From Agrococcus carbonis (lineage in GTDB: Bacteria; Actinomycetota; Actinomycetes; Actinomycetales; Microbacteriaceae), in NCBI RefSeq assembly GCF_900104705.1, contig NZ_LT629734.1, positions 1,364,001 to 1,428,000 of the forward strand: DNA of 64,000 bases, given 5' to 3'. Position numbers and translations under genes: made by a program. Position 1 is the first letter of the stretch, and every line of letters starts with the position of its first letter. Under the pieces are notes generated by a model. The model was not told the DNA's origin and ran no database searches. It saw nothing but the letters and a program-made list of their open reading frames with translations. Of this stretch, positions 1-8,441 are shown in pieces.

Positions 1-20
1 AGCGAGGCGCCGCATCACGC

Positions 21-55
21 TCGTCGAGTAGCCCCGCAGGGGCGTATCGAGACGA
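21..55. repeat. Family A palindromic repeat (TCGAGTA...TATCGAGA type)
   Basis: TCGTCGAGTAGCCCCGC is followed closely by a near-complementary arm ending in GTATCGAGACGA. It is a hairpin just beyond the clpB stop codon and belongs to the same family as the elements near 33.2-33.6, 43.3, 49.7 and 55.9 kb. It could act as the clpB terminator, but there is no U-tract. Confidence 0.75.
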
Positions 56-62
56 CCAGCCG

Positions 63-2366
63 CTACAGGTCGTCGAGCGCCTCGCCCTCGACGACGTCGG
101 ATGCGTCGGCGTCGCCGGCCGGGTGGGCTCCGGTGGCCGTCGAGCCTGCGGCCGCACCGCCCGCGCCGGCCTGCGCGCCGGTGTCGAACGACCACTGCGC
201 GGGTCGGTCGGCGCCGGCCGCTCCGACCCACAGGCCGGTGCCGGTCGGCGCGACGTCGACCACGACGGTGTCGCCGTCGCGCACATCGCCGGCGAGCAGC
301 GCCCGCGCGAGCCGGTCGTCGATCTCGCGCTGCATGAGCCGGCGAAGCGGCCGCGCGCCGTAGAGCGGGTCGTAGCCGCGCTCGCTCAGCCACTGCTTCG
401 CCGCATCCGTCACCTCGACCACCAGGCGGCGGTCGGCGAGCCGCCGGTCGAGCCCCTGCACCTGGATGTCGACGATCGCGCCGAGCTCCTCCGGTGAGAG
501 CGCGTCGAAGATGACGATGTCGTCGAGCCGGTTGATGAACTCCGGCTTGAACGCCGCGCGCACCGCCCCCATGACCTGCTCGCGGGCCTGCGCCTGCGGG
601 ACTGTCGGGTCGGTGAGGAACGCCGAGCCGAGGTTGGAGGTGAGGATGAGGATGGTGTTGCGGAAGTCGACCGTGCGGCCCTGGCCGTCGGTGAGCCGGC
701 CGTCGTCGAGCACCTGCAGCAGCAGGTCGAAGACCTCGGGGTGGGCCTTCTCGACCTCGTCCATCAGGATCACCGAGTAGGGGCGGCGGCGCACCGCCTC
801 GGTGAGCTGCCCGCCCTGCTCGTAGCCGATGTAGCCGGGAGGGGCGCCGACGAGCCGTGCGACCGAGTGCTTCTCGCCGTACTCCGACATGTCGATGCGC
901 ACGAGCGCCTTCTCGTCGTCGAAGAGCAGCTCGGCGAGCGCCTTCGCGAGCTCGGTCTTGCCGACCCCGGTCGGGCCGAGGAAGAGGAACGAGCCGGTGG
1001 GCTGGTCGGGGTTCGAGACGCCCGCGCGCGAGCGCCGCACCGCATCCGACACCGCCGAGACGGCCTCGCGCTGCCCCACGACGCGGTGCGCGAGCTCGCC
1101 CTCGAGGGCGAGCAGCTTCTCGGTCTCGCCCTGCATGAGGCGGCCGACGGGGATGCCCGTCCACGCCGCGACGACCGAGGCGATGTCGTCGGCGCTCACC
1201 TGGTCGCCGACCATGCGGGCGCCCGCCTCGGCGGCCGCCGACTCGGCCTCGGCGAGCTGCCGCTCGATCTGCGGGATCTCGCCGTAGAGCAGCCGCGAGG
1301 CGCGCTCGAGGTCGCCGTCGCGCTGCGCGCGCTCGGCTCGGCTGCGCAGCTCGTCGAGCGATTCGCGCAGGCCGCCGATGCGGTTGAGGCTCGCGCGCTC
1401 GGCCTGCCAGCGCTCGTCGAGCTCGGCGAGCTCGCGGCGGTGCTCGTCGAGCGTCGCCTCGAGCGCGGCGAGGCGCTCCTTCGAGGCGTCGTCCTTCTCG
1501 CGCTTGAGCGCGAGCCGCTCGATCTCCATGCGATCGACGGTGCGACGCAGCTGGTCGATCTCGGTCGGCGCCGAGTCGATCTCCATGCGCAGCCGGCTCG
1601 CCGCCTCGTCGATGAGATCGATCGCCTTGTCGGGCAGTTGGCGGGCCGTGATGTAGCGGTTCGAGAGGGACGCGGCGGCGACGAGGGCGCTGTCGGCGAT
1701 CGTCACCTTGTGGTGCGCCTCGTACCGCTCCTTGAGGCCGCGCAGGATCGCCACGGTGTCCTCGACCGACGGCTCACCGACGTAGACCTGCTGGAAGCGC
1801 CGCTCCATCGCGGCGTCCTTCTCGATGAACTCGCGGTACTCGTCGAGCGTCGTCGCGCCGATGAGGCGCAGCTCGCCGCGCGCGAGCATGGGCTTGAGCA
1901 TGTTGCTCGCGCCCTGGCTGCCCTCGGCGGCGCCGGCGCCCATGATGATGTGCAGCTCGTCGATGAACGTGACGATCTGCCCCTCGGCCTTCGCGATCTC
2001 GGCGAGCACGTTCTTCATGCGCTCCTCGAAGTCGCCGCGGTACTTGGAGCCCGCGATCATCGCGTTGACGTCGAGCGCGACGAGCGACTTGCCCTTGAGG
2101 CTCTCGGGCACGTCGCCCGCGACGATGCGCTGCGCGAGCCCCTCGACGACGGCGGTCTTGCCGACGCCGGGCTCGCCGATGAGCACCGGGTTGTTCTTCG
2201 TGCGCCGCGAGAGCACCTGGCTGATCCGCCGGATCTCGCTGTCGCGCCCGATCACCGGGTCGAGCTTCCCCGCGCGCGCGATCGCCGTGAGGTCGGTGCC
2301 GAACTGCTCGAGCGCCGACTGCTGCTCCTCCTGCTGGCCAGGCATCATGCCGCCCATCCGTGCCAT
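63..2366 (-). CDS. clpB: ClpB-type disaggregase lacking the Clp N-domain
   Basis: Hsp100 AAA+ unfoldase that works with DnaK/DnaJ/GrpE to resolubilise protein aggregates in the cytoplasm. About 767 residues. NBD1 has Walker [10 protein letters not shown] near residues 64-72 and FIDELH as Walker B. A coiled-coil middle domain rich in Glu, Arg and Leu follows, then NBD2 with GPTGVGKTE near residue 465 and the ClpB-type C-terminus. The usual ~140-residue Clp_N repeat domain is absent: NBD1 begins about 35 residues after the start. The start at 2366 is chosen because AGGGGG lies just upstream; an in-frame start at 2405 lacks such a site. A perfect HAIR operator lies 55 bases upstream, so HspR control is expected. 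A tail after residue 725, rich in Ala, Gly and Asp, looks disordered. Confidence 0.95.
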   Translation of the reverse strand: MARMGGMMPGQQEEQQSALEQFGTDLTAIARAGKLDPVIGRDSEIRRISQVLSRRTKNNPVLIGEPGVGKTAVVEGLAQRIVAGDVPESLKGKSLVALDVNAMIAGSKYRGDFEERMKNVLAEIAKAEGQIVTFIDELHIIMGAGAAEGSQGASNMLKPMLARGELRLIGATTLDEYREFIEKDAAMERRFQQVYVGEPSVEDTVAILRGLKERYEAHHKVTIADSALVAAASLSNRYITARQLPDKAIDLIDEAASRLRMEIDSAPTEIDQLRRTVDRMEIERLALKREKDDASKERLAALEATLDEHRRELAELDERWQAERASLNRIGGLRESLDELRSRAERAQRDGDLERASRLLYGEIPQIERQLAEAESAAAEAGARMVGDQVSADDIASVVAAWTGIPVGRLMQGETEKLLALEGELAHRVVGQREAVSAVSDAVRRSRAGVSNPDQPTGSFLFLGPTGVGKTELAKALAELLFDDEKALVRIDMSEYGEKHSVARLVGAPPGYIGYEQGGQLTEAVRRRPYSVILMDEVEKAHPEVFDLLLQVLDDGRLTDGQGRTVDFRNTILILTSNLGSAFLTDPTVPQAQAREQVMGAVRAAFKPEFINRLDDIVIFDALSPEELGAIVDIQVQGLDRRLADRRLVVEVTDAAKQWLSERGYDPLYGARPLRRLMQREIDDRLARALLAGDVRDGDTVVVDVAPTGTGLWVGAAGADRPAQWSFDTGAQAGAGGAAAGSTATGAHPAGDADASDVVEGEALDDL

Positions 2367-2420
2367 CGATCCCCCTGTCCTGCGAGCGCGTCTCCCCCGA
2401 CGCATCCGCTCGCTGCTTGA

Positions 2421-2445
2421 AACTTGAGTGGTGTTGACTCAAGTT
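2421..2445 (-). promoter_or_regulatory. HAIR operator of clpB (HspR binding site)
   Basis: The sequence contains a perfect HspR-associated inverted repeat, CTTGAGT-N7-ACTCAAG at 2423-2443, extended by AA/TT on both sides. It lies 55 bp upstream of the clpB start and matches the actinobacterial HspR consensus. HspR itself is encoded at 14944-15378, so this ties clpB to the dnaK regulon. Confidence 0.93.
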
Positions 2446-2615
2446 TACTCCGGGTTCGCCCTGAGCGCCAGGGATTCGCCCGCCTTCAGGCCACCGGATG
2501 CTGAACGCCGCCTGGGAGATCGGGCCACAAGGGCCGCCGCACCGGATACTGGGGTACAGAACGCCGTCGCGGCGACCTGTCGAGCACGATGACGTGAGCG
2601 GATGAGGAGATCGAC

Positions 2616-3527
2616 ATGACCACCGAACACCCGAACGGCTCCGTCCCGCGGAGCGTGCCCGCGAACCCGCGGGGCATGGCGGACGACACGACGAGGCGGC
2701 ACGATGCCGCCGTCGACCGCGAGGCGGACGGCGTCGCGGACTACCGCGAGCGGGCGGATGTGCGCGACGGCGACGGCGTCGTCGACGGTGCGACCGATCG
2801 CCAGCGGAGGGCAGATGCGCGCGACCGCGATCGAGACGGTGTCGTCGATCGCGACGAGCGCACGCGCGCGCTCGACCGCGACGGCGACGGCGTGGCCGAC
2901 GGTCGCGAGCGGGGCGGCGTCGTCGGCGCGCCCGGCGCAGGCCTGCCCGACGTCCGCGAGGCCGTGGTCGCGCGCGAGCGCGAGCGCTTCGGCGGCGTGA
3001 AGATCGGCGCCGCGTTCTTCGGCTGGCTCACCGCGACGGGAGCAGTCGTGCTGCTCGCCGCACTCGCTGCAGCGATCGCAGCGCTCATCGCCTCGCTCTC
3101 CGGCGGCATCGGCGAAGCGGCGCAGGATGCGCAGCGGAACCTGGAGGCGACCGGCATCTGGGGCATCGTCATCCTGCTGGTGATCTGGTTCGTCGGCTAC
3201 TACTGCGGCGGCTACGTCGCCGGGCGCATGGCGCGGTTCGACGGCGCCAAGCAGGGCGTCGCGGTCTGGGTATGGGCGGTCATCATCGCGATCGTCGCGG
3301 CGCTCATCGGCCTCGTCGCCGGCCAGAACTTCGCGCTGCCGCCGGGTGCGATGCCCACGCTGCCGTTCCCCGAGGGTCAGGAGACGACCGCTGCGATCAT
3401 CTCGGCCGTCGTGGTGGCGGTCGTGGCGCTCATCGGCGCCGTGCTCGGCGGCCTCGCCGGCATGCGGTTCCACCGCCGGGTGGACCGCGCGGGGTTCGAG
3501 GTCGACGCAGCCGACGTGCGGCGGTAG
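2616..3527 (+). CDS. Membrane protein with DGDG (EF-hand-like) repeats
   Basis: 303 residues, function unknown. Residues ~28-105 contain at least three degenerate repeats of the form DRDGDGVxDxRER, resembling the DxDxDGxxD loop of EF-hand/thrombospondin-3 calcium sites. Residues ~125-303 carry four hydrophobic segments (about 128-152, 175-195, 215-235 and 255-280), with a YYCGGYVAGRMAR loop after the second. There is no signal peptide, so the repeat part probably lies in the cytoplasm. The ATG follows GAGGAG by six bases. It diverges from clpB across a 249-bp gap that holds the HAIR. Calcium binding is an inference from motif shape only; the Arg/Asp alternation could equally be a charged linker. 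Confidence 0.8.
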   Translation: MTTEHPNGSVPRSVPANPRGMADDTTRRHDAAVDREADGVADYRERADVRDGDGVVDGATDRQRRADARDRDRDGVVDRDERTRALDRDGDGVADGRERGGVVGAPGAGLPDVREAVVARERERFGGVKIGAAFFGWLTATGAVVLLAALAAAIAALIASLSGGIGEAAQDAQRNLEATGIWGIVILLVIWFVGYYCGGYVAGRMARFDGAKQGVAVWVWAVIIAIVAALIGLVAGQNFALPPGAMPTLPFPEGQETTAAIISAVVVAVVALIGAVLGGLAGMRFHRRVDRAGFEVDAADVRR

Positions 3528-3625
3528 CTGCAGCGCTGCGCGAGCCGCTCGGCCGAGCAGCGCGCCCTGAGCTCGGGCTGGGCGAGCGGCCCGGCCGAGC
3601 GCGGCCGAGCGGCGAGCGGCATCGA

Positions 3626-3631
3626 TAGGGT
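3626..3631 (+). promoter_or_regulatory. -10 element of a leaderless promoter
   Basis: TAGGGT lies 7 nt before the GTG at 3639, the spacing expected if transcription starts at the start codon. The same arrangement recurs at many genes in this window. Confidence 0.55.
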
Positions 3632-3638
3632 CGGCGAG

Positions 3639-4400
3639 GTGAGCGACCTCCACACCACGACCCTCGGCGAGCAGGGCTCGCCCGTCGTCTTCTGCCATGG
3701 CCTCTTCGGCCAGGGCAAGAACTGGACGCAGATCGGCAAGGCGCTCGCCGCATCCCACCGCGTCACCCTCGTCGACATGCCCGACCACGGGCAGTCGCCC
3801 TGGAGCGAGCGGCTCGACTACGAGGCGATGGCGGATGCGGTGGCCGGCGTCATCGACGAGCCCGCCGCCCTCGTCGGCCACTCGATGGGCGGCAAGGCGG
3901 CGATGCTCGCGGCCCTGCGCCACCCCGAGCGCGTCGAGCGGCTGGTCGTCGTCGACGTCTCGCCCGTGCAGTACCGCTCGGCCGACGAGTTCCGCGGGTT
4001 CATCGACGCGATGCTCGGCATGGACCTCGGCGCGATCGGCTCGCGCGCCGACGCGGACGCTGCGCTCGCCGATGCTGTGCCGAACCCGGGCGTGCGCGCG
4101 TTCCTGCTGCAGAGCCTGCGGCGCGAGGCCGACGGCTGGCGCTGGCTGCCCAACCTCGAGATGCTGCGGCGCGACCTCGACGTGCTGCGCGGCTTCCCAG
4201 AGACGGACGCCGTCTACGAGGGACCGGTGCTCTGGATCGGCGGCAGCGACTCGGGCTACGTGCGCGACGAGTTCGTGCCGGCGATGGAGGCGCGCTTCCC
4301 GCGCGTGCGGCGCGTGACGATCAAGGGCGCCGGGCACTGGGTGCACTCCGAGCAGCCGAAGGTCTTCACCGAGGTGCTGTCGCGCTTCCTCGACGCATGA
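3639..4400 (+). CDS. Alpha/beta-fold hydrolase (YbfF-like)
   Basis: 253-residue soluble hydrolase. The oxyanion region is CHGLFGQGKNW near residue 19, the nucleophile elbow GHSMGG is near residues 83-88, and the catalytic His is in GAGHWVH near the C-terminus. Asp in the IGGSDSGYV segment or the one preceding it is the likely acid. The length and the FGQGKNW motif match the YbfF/ABHD11 esterase group; the natural substrate cannot be read from sequence. The GTG start follows TAGGGT by 7 nt with no Shine-Dalgarno site, consistent with a leaderless mRNA. It is monocistronic: the toxin-antitoxin pair downstream has its own promoter. Confidence 0.85.
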   Translation: MSDLHTTTLGEQGSPVVFCHGLFGQGKNWTQIGKALAASHRVTLVDMPDHGQSPWSERLDYEAMADAVAGVIDEPAALVGHSMGGKAAMLAALRHPERVERLVVVDVSPVQYRSADEFRGFIDAMLGMDLGAIGSRADADAALADAVPNPGVRAFLLQSLRREADGWRWLPNLEMLRRDLDVLRGFPETDAVYEGPVLWIGGSDSGYVRDEFVPAMEARFPRVRRVTIKGAGHWVHSEQPKVFTEVLSRFLDA

Positions 4401-4418
4401 ACCGCGCCTTCCACGACT

Positions 4419-4437
4419 GATACCACACTGGTATCGT
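4419..4437 (+). promoter_or_regulatory. Palindromic operator and leaderless promoter of the toxin-antitoxin pair
   Basis: GATACCA-CAC-TGGTATC (4419-4435) is a perfect 7+7 inverted repeat. The -10 hexamer TATCGT (4432-4437) overlaps its right arm and ends 6 nt before the antitoxin ATG. This is the expected geometry for an RHH antitoxin repressing its own leaderless promoter. Confidence 0.85.
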
Positions 4438-4443
4438 GGCTCC

Positions 4444-4647
4444 ATGGCGATGACGCTGCGACTGACTCCCGACGACGAGCGCATGCTCGCCGAGCTCGCC
4501 GAGGCCGACGGCGTGAGCCGACAGGAGGCGACCGTGCGCGCGATCCGCGAGGCGGCGGCGCGGCGGGGTCACGAGCGGGCCGTGCGCGAGCTCTCCGCGA
4601 GCGCGCGGCACCGCTACGCCGACCTCCTCGAGCGACTCGGCCGGTGA
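4444..4647 (+). CDS. Ribbon-helix-helix (CopG-type) antitoxin
   Basis: 67 residues. The N-terminal strand MAMTLRLTPDDE is followed by two helices (ERMLAELAEADGVSRQEATVRAIREA), the ribbon-helix-helix DNA-binding fold. The C-terminal tail (residues ~45-67) would bind the toxin. It overlaps the downstream toxin by 4 nt (GTGA), so the two are translationally coupled. A perfect palindrome immediately upstream, overlapping the -10, supports autoregulation. Doc toxins are more often paired with Phd-fold antitoxins; RHH-Doc pairs also occur in actinobacteria. Confidence 0.85.
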   Translation: MAMTLRLTPDDERMLAELAEADGVSRQEATVRAIREAAARRGHERAVRELSASARHRYADLLERLGR

Positions 4648-5012
4648 TCGTCTACCTCTCCACCGAGGATCTGCTCGCACTCGTCGACGACCTCGGTGTC
4701 GGCTCCGTGCGCGACCTCGGGCTGCTCGAGTCGGCCGCGAGGCGGCCGGCGACGACGCTCTGGGGAACCCCCGCCTACGCATCCCTCGACGAGCAGGCCG
4801 CCGCGCTGCTCGAATCGATCGTTCGCAGCCCCCCGCTCGCCGACGGCAACAAGCGGCTCGGCTGGCTCGCGCTGGTCGTGTTCCTCGGCCTGAACGGCGT
4901 CGACCTCGATGCGCCGGACGACGAGGCGTACGACACCGTCATCGCGGTCGCGACCGGTGAGGCGGACGTGCGATCGGTCGCCGAGACGCTCCGGCGCTGG
5001 CGCGCCGCCTGA
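4644..5012 (+). CDS. Doc/Fic-family toxin with altered catalytic motif
   Basis: 122 residues, death-on-curing family. Canonical Doc proteins phosphorylate EF-Tu through a HxFx(D/N)(G/A)NKR motif. Here the motif reads PPLADGNKR (residues 63-71): the DGNKR anchor is intact but the His position is Pro63, codon CCC, one base from CAC. The neighbouring IV-x-SPP and LGWLALVVFLGLNG segments otherwise fit the family. The GTG start overlaps the antitoxin stop. The protein may be a catalytically weakened toxin or a divergent branch with a different nucleotide-handling mode. The His-to-Pro change is directly visible; loss of activity is inferred. Confidence 0.85.
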   Translation: MIVYLSTEDLLALVDDLGVGSVRDLGLLESAARRPATTLWGTPAYASLDEQAAALLESIVRSPPLADGNKRLGWLALVVFLGLNGVDLDAPDDEAYDTVIAVATGEADVRSVAETLRRWRAA

Positions 5013-5035
5013 GCGCGTCGCCGGCACCGCACCCC

Positions 5036-5041
5036 TAGCGT
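5036..5041 (+). promoter_or_regulatory. -10 element of a leaderless promoter
   Basis: TAGCGT lies 6 nt before the ATG at 5048, with no Shine-Dalgarno site between them. Confidence 0.6.
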
Positions 5042-5047
5042 GGCGGC

Positions 5048-5425
5048 ATGACCTGGCAGCCCGACGAGCTCGCCGCCGTGCACGGCGCGAAGGAGCTCGA
5101 GATCATCACCAGCCGCGCCGACGGCTCGCTCCGCAAGCCCGTGCCCATCTGGCACGCCGCCGTCGACGGCGAGCTCTACGTGCGCTCTGCTTACGGTCCC
5201 GACAGCGCCTGGTACCGGCGCACGGCCGACGCCGCGTTCGCGCACATCAAGGCCGGCGGGGTCAGCGCCGACGTCACCGCAGAGCACCTCGACGAGGACG
5301 ACACGGTGCACGACGCGATCGACGCGGCCATGCGCGAGAAGTACGGCGCGTGGCCGGAGTCGCTCGCGACGATCGTGAGTCCCGAGTCGCGGCGCGTCAC
5401 GCTGCGGCTGACACCCGGCATCTGA
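5048..5425 (+). CDS. DUF2255 family protein
   Basis: 125 residues. The order of motifs (EIITSRADGSLRKPVPIW, ELYVRSAYGPDSAWYRR, then a C-terminal TLRLTP strand) matches DUF2255, a small family thought to share the split-barrel flavin/F420-binding fold. The biochemical role is not known. It has its own leaderless-type promoter (TAGCGT six bases before ATG) and converges on the iclR-type gene, with only 23 bp between the stop codons. No signal peptide or membrane segment is seen. Confidence 0.8.
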   Translation: MTWQPDELAAVHGAKELEIITSRADGSLRKPVPIWHAAVDGELYVRSAYGPDSAWYRRTADAAFAHIKAGGVSADVTAEHLDEDDTVHDAIDAAMREKYGAWPESLATIVSPESRRVTLRLTPGI

Positions 5426-5448
5426 CGCGGCCGGCGCGGCGCTCCGCC

Positions 5449-6114
5449 TCAGTGCAGCTGGCTGCGGATGCGCTCGGCCGCGCCCTCGAGGCGGGCCACG
5501 ATGGGCTCGGGGTCGACCGGGCGGCCCGCGAGGTGCAGCGCCGCGATGGCCATCGGCCGTCCACCGGGCAGGAGGAGCGGCACCGCGATCGCCGCGAGCC
5601 CCGCGTAGACCTCGTCGTGGCTCTCCTCGAACCGAGCGGGCGGATGCGCGACCGGGTCGACCTGCGAGCGGATCACGCGCGCCGGTGCGCCGCGGCCGAT
5701 CGGGTGCCGGCTGCCGGGCCGCTGCGCGACGACCGCGTGGGCGTTCCGCGGCTCGGCGCTCACGAGCGTGACAGCCGCCTCGCCGTCGTAGGCCGCGAGG
5801 AAGACGGTCGCGTCGAGCTCGTCGGCGGCTGCCAGCAGCTCGGGCAGCGCCACAGTCTGCAGGTCGCGCGCGGCCGTGCGGGCGATGCCGACGAGCCGGA
5901 TGCCGATCTGCAGCTCCCCGCCGCCCGTGCGCTCGACGAAGCCGCTCTGCTCGAGCGTCGCGACGAGCCGGTAGACCATCGAGCGGTGGATGCCGAGCCG
6001 CTCGGCCAGCTCGCGCACCGTGATCGGGGTGTCGCTCTCGCCGATCATCGCGAGCGCCGCGAGCCCGCGCGCGAGCGTCTGCGATCCTGCAGCCGTCTTC
6101 TCCGACTCCGCCAT
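5449..6114 (-). CDS. IclR-family transcriptional regulator
   Basis: 221 residues. The N-terminal winged helix (residues ~12-70) includes TVRELAERLGIHRSMVYRLV, followed by the linker helix and the C-terminal IclR effector domain (VFLAAYDGEAAVTLV; a family-typical loop near YAGLAAIAVPL). It is divergent from the MobA-type hydroxylase, with 131 bp between starts containing two inverted repeats. Family members of this layout commonly sense the aromatic substrate of the neighbouring pathway and act as activator or repressor. A 3-hydroxybenzoate-type effector is an inference from the neighbour. The C-terminal domain is somewhat short for the family, which usually reaches ~250 residues. Confidence 0.9.
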   Translation of the reverse strand: MAESEKTAAGSQTLARGLAALAMIGESDTPITVRELAERLGIHRSMVYRLVATLEQSGFVERTGGGELQIGIRLVGIARTAARDLQTVALPELLAAADELDATVFLAAYDGEAAVTLVSAEPRNAHAVVAQRPGSRHPIGRGAPARVIRSQVDPVAHPPARFEESHDEVYAGLAAIAVPLLLPGGRPMAIAALHLAGRPVDPEPIVARLEGAAERIRSQLH

Positions 6115-6149
6115 GAGGCCCCGCTTCTTGCGACGTGCACCGACCGGTC

Positions 6150-6187
6150 GTACGATCGTACCTGTAGTTGAACATCCGTCGCAACTA
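6150..6187. promoter_or_regulatory. Candidate IclR operators between iclR and mobA
   Basis: Two inverted repeats lie in the divergent intergenic region: a perfect 12-bp palindrome GTACGATCGTAC (6150-6161) and TAGTTG-N11-CAACTA (6165-6187). Either could be the operator for the IclR protein; TTGAAC at 6168-6173 may serve as a -35. Confidence 0.6.
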
Positions 6188-6245
6188 TCGAGACAACATC
6201 TGAACTCGGCGGCGGCGTCAGGGAACGGTCGAAGGAGACCACGGC

Positions 6246-8225
6246 ATGCAGATCCACCACCGCGGCTACGAGTCCGGCGACCCCCGCGTGAAGCCCGCCG
6301 CCGGGCACGGCATCGACCGGCCGACGGAGCTGCCCGATGAGATGGACGTGCTGATCGTCGGCACCGGCCCGGCAGCCGCGGTCGTCACCGCCCAGCTCTC
6401 CCGCTTCCCCTCCATCAACGCGCGCGCCATCGAGCTGCGCCCCGGCCGGCTCGCGGTCGGCCAGGCCGACGGCATCCAGGCGCGCTCGGTCGAGACGTTC
6501 CAGGCCTTCGGCTTCGCGAACGAGGTGATCGACGAGGCGTACCGCAACGTCGAGATGTGCTTCTGGAAGCCCGACCCCGAGGAGCCCACTCGCATCGCCC
6601 GCGCCTCGCGCGCCCCCGACGACGCGACCGGCATGAGCGAGTTCCCGCACATCTACGTCAACCAGTCGCGCATCCTCGACTACTTCCTGCGCGACGCTGT
6701 CCGCGCGCCGGGCCGGATCGTGCCCGACTACGGCATCGAGTTCCTCGACGCCACGATCGATCCCGACGCCGACCTGCCGGTGACCGCCCGCATCCGCTAC
6801 TGCGCCGGCCCGCGCGAGGGCGAGGAGCGCACCGTGCGCGCGAAGTATCTCGTCGGCGGCGACGGCGCCCGCTCGAGCGTGCGCAAGGCGCTCGGCCACA
6901 AGCTGCAGGGCGCCGCCTCGCTGCACGCGTGGGGCGTCATCGACGTGATGGCCAACACCGACTTCCCCGACATCCAGGTGAAGTGCTCGGTGCAGTCGCA
7001 CGACCAGGGCAACATCCTGCTCATCCCGCGCGAGGGCGAGTACCTCGTGCGCATCTACGTCGACCTCGGCGAGACCGACGAGCACGACGCCGGCAAGGTG
7101 CGGCAGACTCCGGTCGAGGAGATCATCGCGAAGGCCAACCGCATCCTGCACCCCTACACGCTCGACGTGAAGGCCGTCTCCTGGTGGTCGGTCTACGAGG
7201 TCGCGCACCGCATCACCGACGGCTTCGACGACGTGCCGGCCGAGCTCGCGGGGGTCCGCGCGCCGCACGCGTTCATCATGGGCGACGCGTGCCACACGCA
7301 CTCGGCGAAGGCCGGGCAGGGCATGAACGTGTCGATCCAGGACGGCTTCAACCTGGGCTGGAAGCTCGCCGCCGTGCTCGAGGGGCGCGCGCCCGAGTCG
7401 CTGCTGTCGACCTACGCGGCCGAGCGGCAGGTCGTCGCGCAGGACCTGATCGACTTCGACAAGGAGTGGTCGACGCTCATGGCGAAGCCCGTCGACGAGT
7501 GGGACGACCCGAACGAGCTCGAGGCCTACTACCTCAAGACGATCGAGTTCCCGGCGGGCTTCATGACCCAGTACGCCGAGTCGATGATCACCCTCGGCGA
7601 CGAGCACCAGGAGCTCGCGAAGGGCTACCCGGTCGGCAAGCGCTTCAAGTCGGCCGAGGTCATCCGCCGCGCCGACAACCGCTGGCGGCACCTCGGGCAC
7701 ACCCACGAGGCCGACGGCCGCTGGCGGGTCTACGTCTTCGCCGACGCCGCCGCGCCCGCGCGCGCGGGCACGCCGACGGCCGACTTCGCGACCTGGTGGG
7801 CGACCGACCCGGCCTCGCCGCGCGTGCGCTACACGCCCACCGGCGGCGACGAGGACGCGGTGTTCGACACCAAGGTGATCTACCAGCAGGACTACACCGA
7901 GATCGACCCCAACGCGGTGCCGGATGCGTTCCGACCCGTCAAGGTGCCCTACGGCCTGATCGACATCAACCAGGTCTTCTCGGCCGGCCACGGCCGCGAC
8001 ATCCACCGCGAGCGCGAGATCAGCCGCGACGGCGCGATCGTCATCGTGCGGCCCGACATGTACGTCGCGGGCGTGCTGCCGCTCACGGCGCGCGACGAGC
8101 TCACGGCGTTCTTCGCGCAGCACATGCTCGAGCCGGCCGACACGGGCGCGACGCCCGCGGCCGAGCTCGACGTCGAGGTGGAGATCGCCGAGAAGACGCA
8201 GCTCATCCCGACCGAGAACGGCTGA
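6246..8225 (+). CDS. mobA: 3-hydroxybenzoate 4-monooxygenase-type flavoprotein
   Basis: 659 residues, the size of MobA (about 640) and longer than PobA-type hydroxylases. It should convert 3-hydroxybenzoate to protocatechuate with NADPH and O2. The FAD site is VLIVGTGPAAAV near residue 35, with Ala where the third Gly of GxGxxG is usual. Other motifs are GQADGIQARSVE, FWKPDPEEP, LVGGDGARSSV (~200), WWSVYEV and GDACHTHSAKAGQGMN (~345), all characteristic of the MobA/phenol hydroxylase group. A thioredoxin-like C-terminal domain follows residue ~450. GAAGGAG precedes the ATG. No protocatechuate ring-cleavage genes lie nearby, so the rest of the pathway must be elsewhere. Phenol 2-monooxygenase is the main alternative. 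Confidence 0.82.
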   Translation: MQIHHRGYESGDPRVKPAAGHGIDRPTELPDEMDVLIVGTGPAAAVVTAQLSRFPSINARAIELRPGRLAVGQADGIQARSVETFQAFGFANEVIDEAYRNVEMCFWKPDPEEPTRIARASRAPDDATGMSEFPHIYVNQSRILDYFLRDAVRAPGRIVPDYGIEFLDATIDPDADLPVTARIRYCAGPREGEERTVRAKYLVGGDGARSSVRKALGHKLQGAASLHAWGVIDVMANTDFPDIQVKCSVQSHDQGNILLIPREGEYLVRIYVDLGETDEHDAGKVRQTPVEEIIAKANRILHPYTLDVKAVSWWSVYEVAHRITDGFDDVPAELAGVRAPHAFIMGDACHTHSAKAGQGMNVSIQDGFNLGWKLAAVLEGRAPESLLSTYAAERQVVAQDLIDFDKEWSTLMAKPVDEWDDPNELEAYYLKTIEFPAGFMTQYAESMITLGDEHQELAKGYPVGKRFKSAEVIRRADNRWRHLGHTHEADGRWRVYVFADAAAPARAGTPTADFATWWATDPASPRVRYTPTGGDEDAVFDTKVIYQQDYTEIDPNAVPDAFRPVKVPYGLIDINQVFSAGHGRDIHREREISRDGAIVIVRPDMYVAGVLPLTARDELTAFFAQHMLEPADTGATPAAELDVEVEIAEKTQLIPTENG

Positions 8226-8252
8226 GGGCGGGCGCCTCGGGGCGCCGGTGCC

Positions 8253-8409
8253 CGGAGGAAGTCCGGATCCCCGGTCTCCCATGTGGATGATCCCGCCGGC
8301 GGAGCTGCGATCCGGACTTCCTCCGGTGGCAGCCGTCGGCGTCCGAAGGATGATCGCGCTGGCGCAGCTGCGATCCGGGCTTCCTCCGGGTGCAGCCGTC
8401 CGCGTCCGA
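8253..8409. repeat. Family C repeats: hairpin plus tandem ~62-bp units
   Basis: CGGAGGAAGTCCGGATC (8253-8269) is exactly complementary to GATCCGGACTTCCTCCG (8309-8325). The second arm is part of a ~62-bp unit (about 8286-8347) repeated with changes at about 8348-8409 (GGATGATC...CTGCGATCCGG...TTCCTCCGG...GCAGCCGTC). It fills most of the 216-bp gap between mobA and the kinase gene and may terminate mobA transcription. Confidence 0.8.
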
Positions 8410-8441
8410 CCTGCCCCCGAGCATCCGGCAGAATCGAATCC

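Noticed and set aside
741..2420. Long plus-strand reading frame over clpB
   Set aside because: Antisense to clpB with strong Arg/Leu/Asp bias and no recognisable motif.
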